Source of the DNA: Steromphala cineraria
Lineage: Eukaryota; Mollusca; Gastropoda; Trochida; Trochidae
Length of the DNA stretch: 64,000 nucleotides
Reading direction: 5' to 3'
NCBI GenBank assembly: GCA_916613615.1
Contig: OU744726.1
Coordinates: 17,983,515 to 18,047,514, forward strand
The notes under the pieces are model-generated. The model had not been told where the DNA came from. It saw only the letters and a program-made list of their open reading frames with translations, and searched no databases. The position numbers and the translations under genes were made by a program. Positions within the stretch are counted from its first letter, which is position 1. Each line of letters starts with the position of its first letter. Of the stretch, positions 1 to 13,800 are shown piece after piece.

Positions 1-74
1 TTTGTGTAAGAGGTTCGGTTTATCAGCCACCACTTGATCCAATACAGTATGGTGGTGTGGTGTGTTGATATTAA

Positions 75-430
75 AGGGGCAGTAGCATGTTTTTTGATAA
101 TTTTATATTTTAAAAATTGCACTTATAATGGTAAGTTAATGCCTAATGTATTATATTGACAGTGTCAACAATCACATTACACAAGCCAATCAACCATAAT
201 CAGAGGACAAAGTATGAGGATTTACATAAAATACATTGGCGGCCATTTTTGTGTGAACACCTTTAATTCATTTTTGTAAGAAAGAGGAATCGCATGGCAG
301 AACCTTACGTTATATATTTGAATTATTACTGCTCCATTTAGTTTAAATACATTGTCTTTCATTTGGAATCATTTATTTTCATTTTCCTGACATCACCTTA
401 TATTCCCCCTAAAAACGTGCTACTGCCCCT
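75..430. mobile_element. TTAA-flanked MITE (piggyBac-like), full copy
   Basis: Terminal inverted repeats AGGGGCAGTAGCACGTTTTT (near-perfect at both ends), with TTAA at 71-74 and 431-434. No coding capacity. The duplicate at 60127 lacks it, giving an empty site there. Confidence 0.9.
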
Positions 431-1564
431 TTAAAAGTAGGACAGAAAAGCTAAACAGAACGGGATGTGAGGGTTATTATAAGACTTTGAATTTAAAACG
501 AAGATTAAGATTTATAATAGTTGACAATATATTACATGGCGATTTCGCATTCTCTCCATACTGAAGCAGCTCAGTCATACCCCAGCAAGCTCCGTTCTAA
601 GAAGACAAATACATGGGGTAGAAAAGTAAAAATCTGATGGGAGGCAATCCAAGTTAGTTGTGCAATCAGCGACGCTGTTTTTAAATTTGTTATTCGCAAA
701 GCCTTGGTTATTTCTGTTTGCTCTTAGGCATAGCTATCAATGAAGTTTAACATCTAGGGGAGATAACTCTTCTTTTTACGCAACATCGCTTTTACCATCT
801 CAAGTGTTTTTTTAGGTTATTAAGTAAATAAAAATAATCATATAACAAATAATAATTTAAACACTAACAGTAACAGTAACTATCTTTTAAAGAATCCAAT
901 CAATATCTAATTTTTCAAATATTTCCCCTTCGCTCTGTTAATGAAAATAAACATAAAGACATATTTTCCATGTCACTACACGCTGTTATGTATGCTCCCA
1001 GTCGAAGGTATCCAAGACTTGTTTCATTGGCTGCTAATAAGGGAGATATCTCGAGTTACAACTTTTCGCCGCTATGGCAATCTGCCCGAAACCCGGAACC
1101 TTGGCTAATAAGAACAGAGGGTTGCTCACACTAAGCTGTTTCTGTGGAGAGAGAATGATGGTTGGGTGCTTCTGTGACCTTGAGCGCTATGCCAGCCGTA
1201 GCTTACATGTTCCTGGTAGAGTCACCAAACCTAGGCAGGTGACTGGTGGAAGTCAACAAAATTATAGTACTTATAAAATCTTTCTCTCACAATTCCTTTC
1301 TTTCAGTCTGTTCCCTCATCCATTTGAGTCCTCTACTCCTTTTTTATGGGAACATCCACGCCTTGAATAGCTTTAGTATTTGATAACCCGAAAAATCACA
1401 ATTCACCCACTGAACTAGTATTAGTTTAAATTGATTTTAAGCAAAACTAGGAATATATGCATGTGATGCACTGGTATGTCCCGTGCCATTACATTTTATC
1501 AGAAATTACCCTATCTCCCATATATCAAATTGTTTCCATAATTTGTTAAATAACAGGACCAGGA

Positions 1565-1606
1565 CACGGAACCACGGAACCACGGAACCACGGAACCACG
1601 GACGGA
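1565..1606. repeat. Minisatellite (accacgga)n
   Basis: About four ccacggaa units here against about two at 61580-61600 in the duplicate copy, so unit number differs between the two flanks. Confidence 0.8.
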
Positions 1607-3998
1607 ACCGAAAAACATAATAGTCTCTTGCAAAGCTTTGTAGGGAATAAAAACCGATGGGATTGGTAAACAAGCAAAAACTTTGCTTACATGAATGACT
1701 AGCAAAGAAAACATGTAATAATAATGAGGAAACGTTAATACCTAAATCCTACCTGATAAAAAAAATCGTGACTTTCATGACATACACTGTAGACATTGAT
1801 CAAACATAATTTAATTCCATAGTTTTTAAGCTTACATCAGGTCAGTTTTACATATAATTTATAATAATATGAACATTAAATAGAAGAGAAACGAGGGAAA
1901 ATAGTTGTTATCTGCAAAATACATGCATGAGATATATAGTTATAAGCATAGCATTTTCAACTAAGCAGTATGTTTTCTCCAGATGCATTTGGCCTAGAAA
2001 GCATGAAACTTTGTGTACAAACTTCCTGAATGGTAGGGTTATAATCAATAGCTTCGGTGAGTGAGTAATTGTCTTACGCCGCTTGGGCAATATTTCAGCC
2101 ATTAGGGGTATAGCTTCGGTAGCCCTGTGGCCCTTAATTAGTATCACAGGGGTCACATCCTTAAACGCTATTTTCATCTTCTTCTCCAAAACCAAAAGGC
2201 CGAGAAAACTGAAACTTTTCCAAAGGAGGAAAGACAATTGCCACACCTTAAAGCAAAATTGATACAATGCCAATGGCTCTATTTTTTATGTTATGCTGTA
2301 TGATATTAAGATTGTTGACAACATGTTTATATATTGATAGATGTAGAAGAAAAATACTCTTGCACATTTTATCTCTTTGTAAAAATCCCCATTTGCGTCC
2401 CTCTGCCGGGACACATTATTTAGTAATTTCCCACAGGTCTGGTACAATTTCCAAAGCCTAATTACAGCCCTCTGCCCGGGGCAATAATCTTGATAATACC
2501 CTCCGCACCAGGCAATTATATAAATATTTTTCCAACGCTATAATCAATTATTTTATGTTACAATCAAAGTGTCAATTTACTATCACTTTTGAAAAATAAC
2601 ACAAATCTGCAAAGCTACAAAAATGTTGGTGATATACCGTCTCGAACATCAGAGCTCACCATCCCGAACGCCGAATACAACGCTTGACTACTGAGCCACT
2701 GTGACAGCGCTGATGGAGCTCAAATGTTAGGTCTTTTTATAACAAGGACACACACACACCGGATCTACTCCCAATGACATTACTGTTCATTACATTCCCA
2801 CTGTTTCTGTTGGTTTAAAACTCGATAAAAAGGCCCTTGGGCAGTTTTATAAGTATGTCCTCCTCCCATTGGCAATCCACGCGGGCATCGAGTATACTTT
2901 TCAATAATATTCGCGGGTCATACTTTATCATTCAATTAGAATGCAAGCTTAACATGTGACTTAAATTGCAATATATGGTTTAATATGTACATTTATATGA
3001 TTTGGAATCTTTAGGGTAGAAAACAAACTATTTTGAAAATCTACACTTCAGTATGAATAACATTTCATTAAGGTTTCACCATAACGCCAACATAGATCTT
3101 TACAAATGATGATTGTTCAATGTTGCAAGTTCTGGTCAGGGATCAATCTGCCAATCTTCAATGGACTGAGATAATAAACATCATAAATTTCGAAAATTCA
3201 ATTATAAAAAAGTGGTAATAAAATAGGGTAAGAATATAGCCTTTATTTAAAAACAAATGAGTTTACAAATATAAAAACAAGACAAACAAACAACTGATAA
3301 AGTACAATGTAAATAATATAACACAAATAAAATTAATTTAAAAATATAGCATTTATTTGAACAAAACTATGCATGCACAAGTTATTTAGGCTAAACGATG
3401 AACCTTCAAAAATCTGCAATTGCCACAGGAACCCTCTCCCTAAAATCAGGTCATTTCTAAGATTTACAATCTATTTGAAGAACATTCGATTTAAAATATT
3501 AGATCAAAACACAAAGAAAAAGCTTGTAAAATGTTCAAAATAAAATTAAAAAATAATTGGTAAAAGAATCAATTGTCAGTGAATCTCGAAAAATGAGAAT
3601 GAGTTTTCATAAATGTTAGGAAAACAATATATATACATGTATATGTTAGCGACAATAAGGAGAATCGGGAAAATAAGTCAAAATCTGCTTTTAGCATGTG
3701 CACTTGTTATATAATGTTTCAAAATAATAAACCTAAACTTCGTAATGTACGCAATAAATAAGTTTCCAAAATTAAGAATGACAAAAAAGAGATCGCCACT
3801 TGGTGTTTATTGACTGCTTTTCAATCATCTATCATGACTTTTTCATAAAAATTATGGTTTTTAGTCCTTTTCTATAAATCTAAAAAAAATTAAAACTGTT
3901 TTATGATAAGTGATTTGAACAACATTCTTTGTAACTCTTTGACATTAGCTGTAAAAACTTGCTGGACGATCTTATAAAAACCATAGGTTTACATTTCA

Positions 3999-4752
3999 AG
4001 ACACAATTGTATCAGGGCGTGGCATTCCATATTGAACTAAAACATTGTTACACAGTTCATTTGAACAATATAAAAAAATCTGAAGTAAAAGTCACAAATG
4101 AACGATTACTAAATTTGTACCCTGGTCCGAAGACAGCTCTCTTTTCAAAACTTCTGATCATTCCTAAAAGTCATAATTTTATACTTTTACAGTCTTAATC
4201 CCTTTTATCATAAATGAAAAGAAATTTAAACGTGCAATGTGTGTAATGTATGTATGTATTAAAAATGCATATTCTGATGTATTTATATATATGGAATCAC
4301 TTTTGAAATAAAATTGTTAATCCAACGGTAAAACTGCAATAATTTCAGGAAATATATGGATAGTTTTTTCGTTGTTGGTATTCTTGGTAAAAAAACATTT
4401 TTAATCACATATTTATAAAATCGCATGTTTAAAGTCTTATCTCAGGGGGAACCACGTTTCACGAGGGAAGGAGAAATAAATCCATAATATATAAATAAAA
4501 ACTGTTACGAAAAATGTACAAAACAAGATCATATATGAAATTGAGGCTTTTCGGATACAAGAGAACATTTATAACAAAATGATCCTTTAAATTTTATCCA
4601 AAATAATCAAAATAATCTAAATGTCAATGTTGGCTAAAATACTAAAATAATTCGATACAAAATAGAAAATTAAAAAAAAAAGGCTAAAAAGAAAGCCAAA
4701 TATAACGACGAAATCAGAGCAAAATATTGATGGAAAGCTGATCATAAAAGTT
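3999..4752. other. Sequence below the stop codon, presumed 3' UTR and flank
   Basis: A+T-rich, no gene. The duplication shared with the right flank runs up to at least 3998, so its right limit lies somewhere here or beyond. Confidence 0.5.
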
Positions 4753-4836
4753 TCAGCTCGACTGGAAGTTCTCGTACACAGCATTGACGGTCCTCTGGTA
4801 CTCCTTGACCATCCGGTAGCAGAACTTGTACTGCTC
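4753..4836 (-). CDS. Exon 38: last coding exon, D2 C-terminus and stop
   Basis: Residues 1586-1612. EQYKFCYRMVKEY is the closing helix of a PTP domain, ending at TGA (4755-4753). Acceptor ccaacag. The protein stops soon after D2, as in most R-PTPs. Sequence below 4753 would be 3' UTR; no convincing poly(A) signal was identified. Confidence 0.93.
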   Translation of the reverse strand, partial: EQYKFCYRMVKEYQRTVNAVYENFQSS

Positions 4837-7800
4837 CTGTTGGTAGAAAATAGCAAGGTCACCAATTTGAAACAGGAAATCTAGAATCTTCACCAGCCCA
4901 ATCAGTAACACATTGTTCGCAGTGTGTATCCTACTTTTAACATTGGGTGTCCATCGGCCCTTGCAACATCTCAGTAAATTTCGTTTTACTGAACTCAGGG
5001 CTCCTACATCAGCGTTTGCAAACAGTGTGGCTCCTACAATACTCTAATATCAATCAAAATGCCACATATCGTTCGAAAGATGATGATTCATGACAAAAGG
5101 GGGAGTTTGATTCCTTCAGCCAATGGAATTTTTCTCTGAAGGAACCAATTCCCTTCATTTGTTCAGTGTTGCTTTTGCTTGATGTGAGTTATTTCATTGG
5201 CTCATAACGTAGAGAGCGATGCGATGTTGTTTTGCTTGCATGATTTTTGGCTGGAGCTACAGTAATACAAATACACTGATGTAGCAGGATATCAATAATT
5301 AAAAGTATCTCCTTCACCTATCCCCTATCTGCAAAGAGTGAAGGACGATGGCACGGTCGTATTGTGAATCCAACCAATGCATTTGCTACGAATCAAGTTA
5401 TATGTTATCTAAACTGTGTGTGAATAAATGTTATTCCCCACAGCAAGCATCGCGAAGAAGTGAGTATGTACTCAAAAACGTATTTCACAATAAAAAGTAT
5501 CTAGAATTGTTTAAGAAATATGTGTTTGTCCATAAATTGTTTGAAACTCGTTAGTTTAACTTTTGTATAGCTGACCTTGAAACATAAGGGAAGTTTTAAC
5601 TCCAAACAAAACTTAAAATTGAAATAAAATACAAAATCAAAAACCAATTTGTCCGCTATTTAACAGACCTAAGCTCCGCCCACATAAGTGCAGCTTCCCT
5701 CATGTAAGTTCACGTCACAAGATCATGAACATGTCTGGCTAATGTTTCTAACATTTATGTTTATTATTTTTTTAACTCAAATATAAATATCCAGTCATAT
5801 ATAAACAGCTTTAAAAAGTTACTGGTGGTTTAATGGTTTCATCACTGCATAAATTTACATTGTTTAACTAATCCTTGCTTTCTCAAGCCCTTGTTTCGTC
5901 CAATCATCAAGCAGCATTTATGTAAACGCCGTAATTCTATGTTTTTTTTGTACAACCTCCACATTAGGGTTCATTGAAATGTTAACCAATCAAAACCTTT
6001 TCATGTCCAATCAATGGGTGCATATCGCTTAACTCTCAAAGTAAAACAAGAAGACATGGTCATCAACATTCCTCGCCAAATAAGTTTTCATCAAAGCTCC
6101 CAATATTTTCCTAAATGGGCTGTAAGTCTGCAATAAGTAATTGCATTTACCTCATTTTTAAACTCCATCAAGGTATTGATACCCTAAAGACACAGTGCAA
6201 ATGTTGTTATTCTATCTTAAATTGTTTTTGAGAAAAATTTTCTCCTTTGAGGACTCCCTAAAACAAAGTTCAAAATCTCGAAACCAGGGCAATAACTCCG
6301 TAAAAAAATAATTTTGCGGTTCTGATTTTCGAACTCCATCAAAGTATTGATACAATGAAGACACACAGCAAGTTTGGTTAACCTATCTTAAACAGTTTCT
6401 GAGAAAAGTTGTCCCCTTTCAGGACATCTTGGAACAAAGTCCAAAATCTCGAAACAAGGGTAATTACTCCGCGGTTCTGATTTTCGAACCTCATAAAGGT
6501 ATTGATACCCTGAAGACACACAGCAAATTTGGTTAGCCTATATTAAATAGTTTCTGAGAAAAGCTGTCCCCTTTAACTCTGCAGGACGGACGCACGGACG
6601 GAGCCCAAACCTATATCCCCCTTCCACTTCGTGGCGGGGGTATTAATATAACAGGTTAACCACTGACGTAATTAAATGAATCATATTTTCTCAATAAATG
6701 TTTTTGTCAAAATACGTGTACCCTTAAACGTAATGCGTTCTTGGAGCTTACATGACAAATTTTCTAATGTAATTTTCTATTTGAATGACAGAAACATAAG
6801 AATGTCCGACTTAAATGGAGAGATTCAAGAACTTACGTAGGATCGTATGAAGCCTGGTCTGAATGTCTGAAGCTGTCTGATGAGGAGAAAGATGTCGATT
6901 TCACTGTCAGACTTCAGACGTTGAATGATGTTGAGAACAGCACAGAATAAACCACATTTTGTGGATCCATTCCTGTCATGAAAGGTTCAGTGAGTGATAG
7001 AAGCAAAAGAACAAAACAAATTGTCTTCAAATACATCTTGATAATTACCTAAGTTTCAAGATTTAAGTTCAACATTTCGTTCAAAACGTATATCAGGTAT
7101 GCATACATGATTCAATACTAAAGTGCTATATCCTTTCATCTAAGGAATTATTACCATACAATATCTATTGTACCCTGAAAGGGCTTCTGTCATTGCTCAC
7201 TGCTGCTGCAGACGCAGGGATATACTGTGCATCATATAGATTACATATTGGAGATCCAAGTTGTCTGCTTCTTTTGCAATTTTTACAATTTTGCAATGAC
7301 TCTTCTCAAATCCAAGATGTTTATTGATATAAGTACCTGCACATGACAGCAACAGGAGGAGATGTTTCCTGCATGTCGACTCGGGTGATCAGATGAAGGA
7401 AGTTGGAGATGTTGCTTGGAGTGTCCTTAGACTCCGCCCACCCGTCCGTCAACAGTAGAGTGACGTCATGTTTGGTAGATTCAGCAGATTCCTGTGGTAT
7501 GCATAGTACACAGTACATAAAACACTCATGAACCACTTGCCTTTTGAAGATAATAAACTCACAGGATAACATGCAAAATATGTTGAGAGATCCCAAATAC
7601 AAAATTAAAATTAAAGAAAAGATTCCAACTATAGAAACGCCCTACGATTAGAATGATTTCATTACAATGTGCAAAACATTATATTATGACGACGGATTCT
7701 TCCTACGCAAAGCCTGAAACGCCTCGACTTTTCAGTGCTTGCTCTCTAGCTTACAATGAGAGAAACCAATTGTCCAACCAGGAAGTAATTTGAGAATGCT

Positions 7801-10800
7801 AACAATCGCCTGTAGGGGATGCCGATATCAGCACAGAAAAGTAAAGGGTCGGCAGCAAGGCATAAAGCTGAGAGTTCGGAAACGGACGATTATAGACTTA
7901 AGAGATTAATATTCGACTGCGGATATTCCTTCACCAGTCTGTGTTTGAATTTCGAGTGTGTCTGTACCCTGATTTACTGCCGTTAGTACAAATAAACTTA
8001 CCTTCTGCCAGACTTGAAGAGAAACTTCAGTGATTTGTCGAGTCCTAGAGTCTACTTTGGAAACAATGAAGGGGTCAGAAAATATCTCCTTCTTGGTCTC
8101 CGGCCAGTATGTCCCTTCGTCATCCGGCTGAAAAAAAGTCAAATTTAGATATATTTCACAAAGTTAATAAAAGCTATTACTTTTTCCAAGTATTCAACAA
8201 TCGAAAACAAAGTAAAACGGTCATCGTCAACATTGAGGTTCCATTCAATGTTGAGGTTCTCATACACAGTTACTAGTTTTCCCTTCTCAATATAGTACTC
8301 AAGTTAAATTTTACTGAACACATATTCTTTGATTCAAAATAATACTTGTGATACCCATAGGGTGTACCATTCCCGAACAAAAATCCTGTAACCAATCCTG
8401 ATTAATTCAAGTCAGACATGCAAACATTTTATTTTATGAGTTAACGCCTCAGAGAAGATTGAAGACGATGGATTTACAAGCACAAAAGAGAGGCTTATAT
8501 GTTTTTCATAAAGAATAACTAAATAAGCCCTCAACATAAAAACGTCATCACCTTCTCTCTTTGCAGAGGTTCCAGACTGACCACTGTGTGGACGTTATGG
8601 TCAAGCACTAGTCTCCAGAAGTCCACCACTGTCCAGGGTAGAGGCAACTGAGTGACCACATGACCTTGTCCGTTGTATTCACTCTGCGGTCAACATTCGT
8701 ATTGACTTGTTACTGAGTTATCTCAAATACCATGCATAAATACAAGTAATTAATGACGTTTTGTATTGCAAGCGACATAATCTATTTGATATGTCGATGT
8801 CATTCATATCATATCTCAATAACAATATTCTACTTTAAACAACAAACTTTTAACAGATCCATGCACTTGCACTTGAATCAAAAGCTCGAAAAGCTTGTTG
8901 TACCAATCAAAAACGTTAACATCATCAAACCAACTTTCTCTCCCAACAGAGGCATATAAGTCGTATTACTCGGATCTAGCCTCTGTTCCAATTGACCAAA
9001 ATCCTTGTGTTGAGACAGAATGCCCTAGCGGAGAAAAATTGCAATACACGAAATCTCCCTTATTTACAGCCAAAACAAACTTGGATGCCTTTGTCAGCAT
9101 CCTTGAACGAATATAAAATATAAAATATCAAACCTACTGTTTAATTGTCCTAAACAGTTTGACGGATGATATTTGAAAAAATCAAATATGAATTGTTTCT
9201 TTTATAAAGATGATTTGTTATAGCTGTGTTAATTATAATTTTTGTGTGATAAATCTTACTTAAGTATTTACCTAAAAAACAAAAGAGAATGTGAAAGTTA
9301 TTTATTTTAAAAGAAAGAGTTATCTCCCCTGCTTGTTAATTTCATTGGCATAGTTTTGCAGAAACATACAGCACCGATGCATTGTGAATAACCTCTTTTG
9401 AAACGTTGTCGCTGATTGCACAACTAAATTTGATTGCATCCCATCAGACTTCTACCTTTGTGTCCACGTATCTGGCTAATTGGAACAAGGACATGACCAA
9501 AGTAACTGACTGAGCTACCTTTGTTGGGAGAGAATGCAGACCAAATGCCCAAATTTGATTTACACGGTCATAACACAGGCAATGAAACATACGAAAGAAC
9601 ATGTACACCAAACCGTATCAACAGAACTTACAGGAATAAAGACTGCATTAATATAGTCATTTGTGTCGGGGACAGGTGTCTCGAGCTTTGGTCGTAGTGC
9701 GTCAGCTGTTTCAAACATTAAATAAATCAAATACTAAAAATGCTTCATTCTTTATGCAGAATATATTTTTTGTTAAATGACATTTACGAACAAAAAGTAA
9801 ATTTACATGAGATATAATCAATACACTAACATCAACACTCATATGAATGAATAAAATTACATCATAAATAAAAACATAAATTTACGATAGTGTGTCCTGT
9901 ATGGGCTTCTTTAAAAATTAAAATTCTTCGTTCAAAAACAACTAAGAATATACTCACGGGGAAAATTCTCTTTCATTCGGCTTTTCTTGATATTCTCTTC
10001 AAGAAGAGAAGCAGCGACTTCTTTATCGGTGAGAGTACACTGAAGGTCCTTGATGTTCTGAAACCCAGGCCATTGAATAAAAACATAAGTTTTGTGGTTA
10101 TAAGAAATCATTATCATATGTTTTTCCCAACCCCATGTTATATAGATTGTTCATTTCACTGATGTAACCCGTCACAAAGACTTTGATTTGATCAGGTTAC
10201 AAATTTGTCCTGAAAATTTAAAGAAAGCAGAGTCGTTTTATCAATGTTCCATGTTACATTCCACAGACACCTGCTTAATTATCGCATGTGTACGCAGGCT
10301 CAAACTTAGTGTTCGGGGTTTGGGAATAATGTACAATGTTTACAACACAAATTGATTACAACAAATCATGCCATGACATTTCTTTGTTTATTACCAAATA
10401 TTTAAGATTGTCTCATATATGTTGTCGAATCAGTTCATTAGAAATACATAACTAACGATCAGATATGAGACGTTTTATTGGTCATAAATACAATGTTTTG
10501 ATTGGTCACATATTTTATATCAGGCTTAGTTAGATATGCAATATCTTTATACCTTCCATTCTTCTTGAAGCAAAGCCTCCTCCTCTTGAGTGTTCATGGT
10601 ATCACTTTTAAAGCGACCCTCAAAGGTCGATGGAGTCATGTGGGTAGTCTCGCTGCGAAGAGCTTCAAGAACCACCAAGTGGAGAAAGTGGTACTGCTCC
10701 TGCAATTCATTCAGAAACGATTTAAGAAAATGGTATATTTTCCCAGTATCACTTCGATGCTGCGTTTCAGTAAAGAAGCAAATATCGTGTATGGTTGAAG

Positions 10801-13800
10801 GTGAATAATCTAATGATAATAAAGAAAACTAAGATGAACAATCCAATATTTTTATCTTTGAATGTAGTTTTTCTAGACAGGGTCATTCAGAAATATACTT
10901 TATTTCGTACTTCGAAGGTACGGTCCTTGAATATTTTATGTTAGGTGTGATAAAATCTCCTGATATACATGAACCTGTGAAAATATGTCAGAAATTACCC
11001 GAAAATGCTCTTCTAATGATATCAATTACTTTGAAGAAACAAGCTCACAATGAAACTACATTCAACAGAATGTAATGGTTATTGGTTTCGTTAAGATATA
11101 CACATAAAATGCAAATAATATTGAATAATCATTGAATCATAGTATGTTGAATTAACACATCATCTCAAGTGCACTGACAAACAAATATATAACGTAAGGA
11201 AATTAGGACCTTAGTTTGGACCATGCTTAGACGGTTTTTCCTCATCTTGCGGACACATTCGAAGATGTTCATTTTGTTGGTTTCTCTTGCTTCTTTTACC
11301 AAGATGTCCAGACCAATGAAGGTTCCTGTTCTGCCTACCCCAGCACTGGTGGACAAAAACAGCAAGAGTAGGTATCTGATACAATGCTATCAGCATTCAA
11401 TATATATAATCATTTCTTAAATATTTAATTAAGAATTAACTTAAAAATGATTAAGTTCATGGAGGTTTAAACTTAAAAACCGCGGTGCAAACTAAGTTTG
11501 GCTGGAACTAGCGAATTATGGGTGGTACTGCGCTGAAATTCATGGTAGCATTACATCCAAACCTGACTGCTTGTAGAAAAGTTCTCTACTGCAAACAAAG
11601 TTGCCAAGCCTCTCGCGGGATTCAAACCAAGGACCTCTTGATCCGAAGCCGAACACGCTAACAACTTTGTTATACTCTAAAAATGAAACTGTACCAGGTT
11701 TGAACAATGCCATTTTTCTGCAGTTCTTCTATGTTAAAATCTAAAAAAAAATTATATTCACACAGATAATGATAAAGGAATCAAAATTATTGTACCTGCA
11801 ATGAATGATGAAAGGTCCAGTCTTGCGAGTTACAAGCGATCTGAAGAGCTTCCAGAATCGAACCAGGGCTGGAGCAGAAGGCACTCCGTGGTCTGGCCAG
11901 CTCATGAAGTGTAGTTGGGTCACGTGATGTCGCTGGTCGATCTTAAACATACGTCCTCACATTGAGATTAAGGTATAGTCAATTTTAAGATATTGTGGTT
12001 TAATTGTCTTCATAAGCGTTGATTCTTGATTCCATAGTCATTAAGGACATTAAGTTTGATACCATTATCTATTGAAGAAACAGTCAGAAAGAATATTTAT
12101 AAATCTGATATCAATGAAATGATCCTGAACATAATAAGGTTAGATTGCCCATGGTAATTATAACCATCTCCTCCTTTCATCCGCTGTAGCACAGTGGTAA
12201 AACGACATGGTCTGGAAGGAATATTGCCAGAATTATACCAAGACCAATTAAGATATTCGGTCATTATTCGAAACATCTCCAAAGCCAAAGGTAATGTCAC
12301 AATAGATTTATATTCCGCTTTGAACATCTAAGAAAAAAAAATGTTTTTGAGTACCTTTGTGTTGTGGACTGTGAACTCTCGGATGACAAAGTCTGCCTTT
12401 TCAAGTGATGATGTACAGGTCACCTGAAGGTCACCTCTGACAACTGACCCTCCCATTTCCGGCCAGTACTCTGCACACTTATTCTTGAAAGAAACAACAA
12501 GATGTCAGCATCTCTGATGGCTTATCCCAACAACGGTCTGATGTCTCCTCCAGTTCTGATATTTATGATTTAAATCATGAATTGCAGAGACAAACATTTT
12601 CTGGCTGACTATCAGAATAGCACGACAATAACAATACAAAATCTTATTGGAAGAAAATAAAAATGTCACTATTTCGATCAGGTTTTAGCGACTGGAGTGT
12701 CCCCCCTTCTATATAATAGATAGAGATTAAGCTAAAATCTTTATTTATTGACCGATTTCGTTCAAATTTGAGATGTAGGTTTATCTCAACATATGAAAAC
12801 GAAAGATGAGTGCAAAAGTCCAGGTTTTGATTTTTTTGTTATATTGTCCACTCCGAGATTCGAACCCCTGTGTTTTACCCTTTTTCCCTCGGTGAGTCTG
12901 GTAAGCATGACGATGATTGGCGGCTGTTCCTGCCACACCATTCTCCAGAAGTCTCCAATAGTCACCGGGTTAGGTCCTGTCAGAAGGGAAAACGGAAATA
13001 AGTCAAAAGGTGATTATGTTTATGATAAATATATCATGCATGAAAATAATCTACTGACCTTGGAAGTGGAAGTTACAGAAGGAGTTATTGATTTCAAATT
13101 CTTGTTTTTTTAGTGACGTAACTTTGTTAGTGTAACACAGATGCATGTTCTTGTATTTTTTCCTATCTGATATTATGTGAAATATTACTTATAACTCTAT
13201 GGTCAAATTTGATTTTAATAAACTGTACATCCTGAACTTTAACGATTTACTGTATAAAATATCATTTCACTAAAAGTCATACCTTATGAAAGCTAATTTG
13301 GTTTTTCTGGTATAATTGCGCCGAGTGCTCGCTACTAATTTTCAATCACAGTATATCATTTTCAAATAAGAATTCCATAAAAGGAATCTAATATCTTACC
13401 TTGTGTTGCTATGTACTCCTTTCTTGCATTATAACCCTGAAATATAAATATATATGTACAACGTCATACTCTATGAGCTTGCAGTTTTTTTGTTAATGAT
13501 AGCGCTAATGATTTTCATATTATTTCTTTACTCATGTGACATTGAATAGTTACAGATAACAACCCACTTGGACCAATGTAAATAAATATTTTAATTGGTT
13601 GAAGTGAAACTGTTCCCCAATGAAACAAAAGAAGATTTGTTCAAACAAATAGTCTTTTAATGATTTTTACAAATGAGAACAATAATAGATTGTTAAAGAT
13701 TTGATCAGGACACTGGCAAACTGAAAATACACTTCTAGACTTGCTCAAATATGATATATTTTGTTTGGTTTTTATTGGATTAGGAACAGATTAATCGCCA

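Larger units (their letters stand above)
1..3998. repeat. Flanking segmental duplication, copy A
   Basis: Nearly identical in direct orientation to 60052-64000. It probably continues beyond both window ends. Differences are mostly whole insertions: copy A alone carries the TTAA element at 75-430 and about 150 bp at 1034-1189; copy B alone carries the repeat at 60207-60678. No gene recognised. An apparent 121-codon reading frame at 1908-2273 (minus) is repeat-derived. Confidence 0.95.

Noticed and set aside
1908..2273. 121-codon open frame, also at 61909-62274
   Set aside because: Lies in a repeat: part of it is a monomer of the 115-bp family found at 18940 and 43035. Identity between copies reflects the segmental duplication, not coding constraint.
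12840..12878. tRNA-like B box beside exon 27
   Set aside because: Only the B box (ggttcgaatctc) was found; no A box or body, so not listed as a separate SINE.
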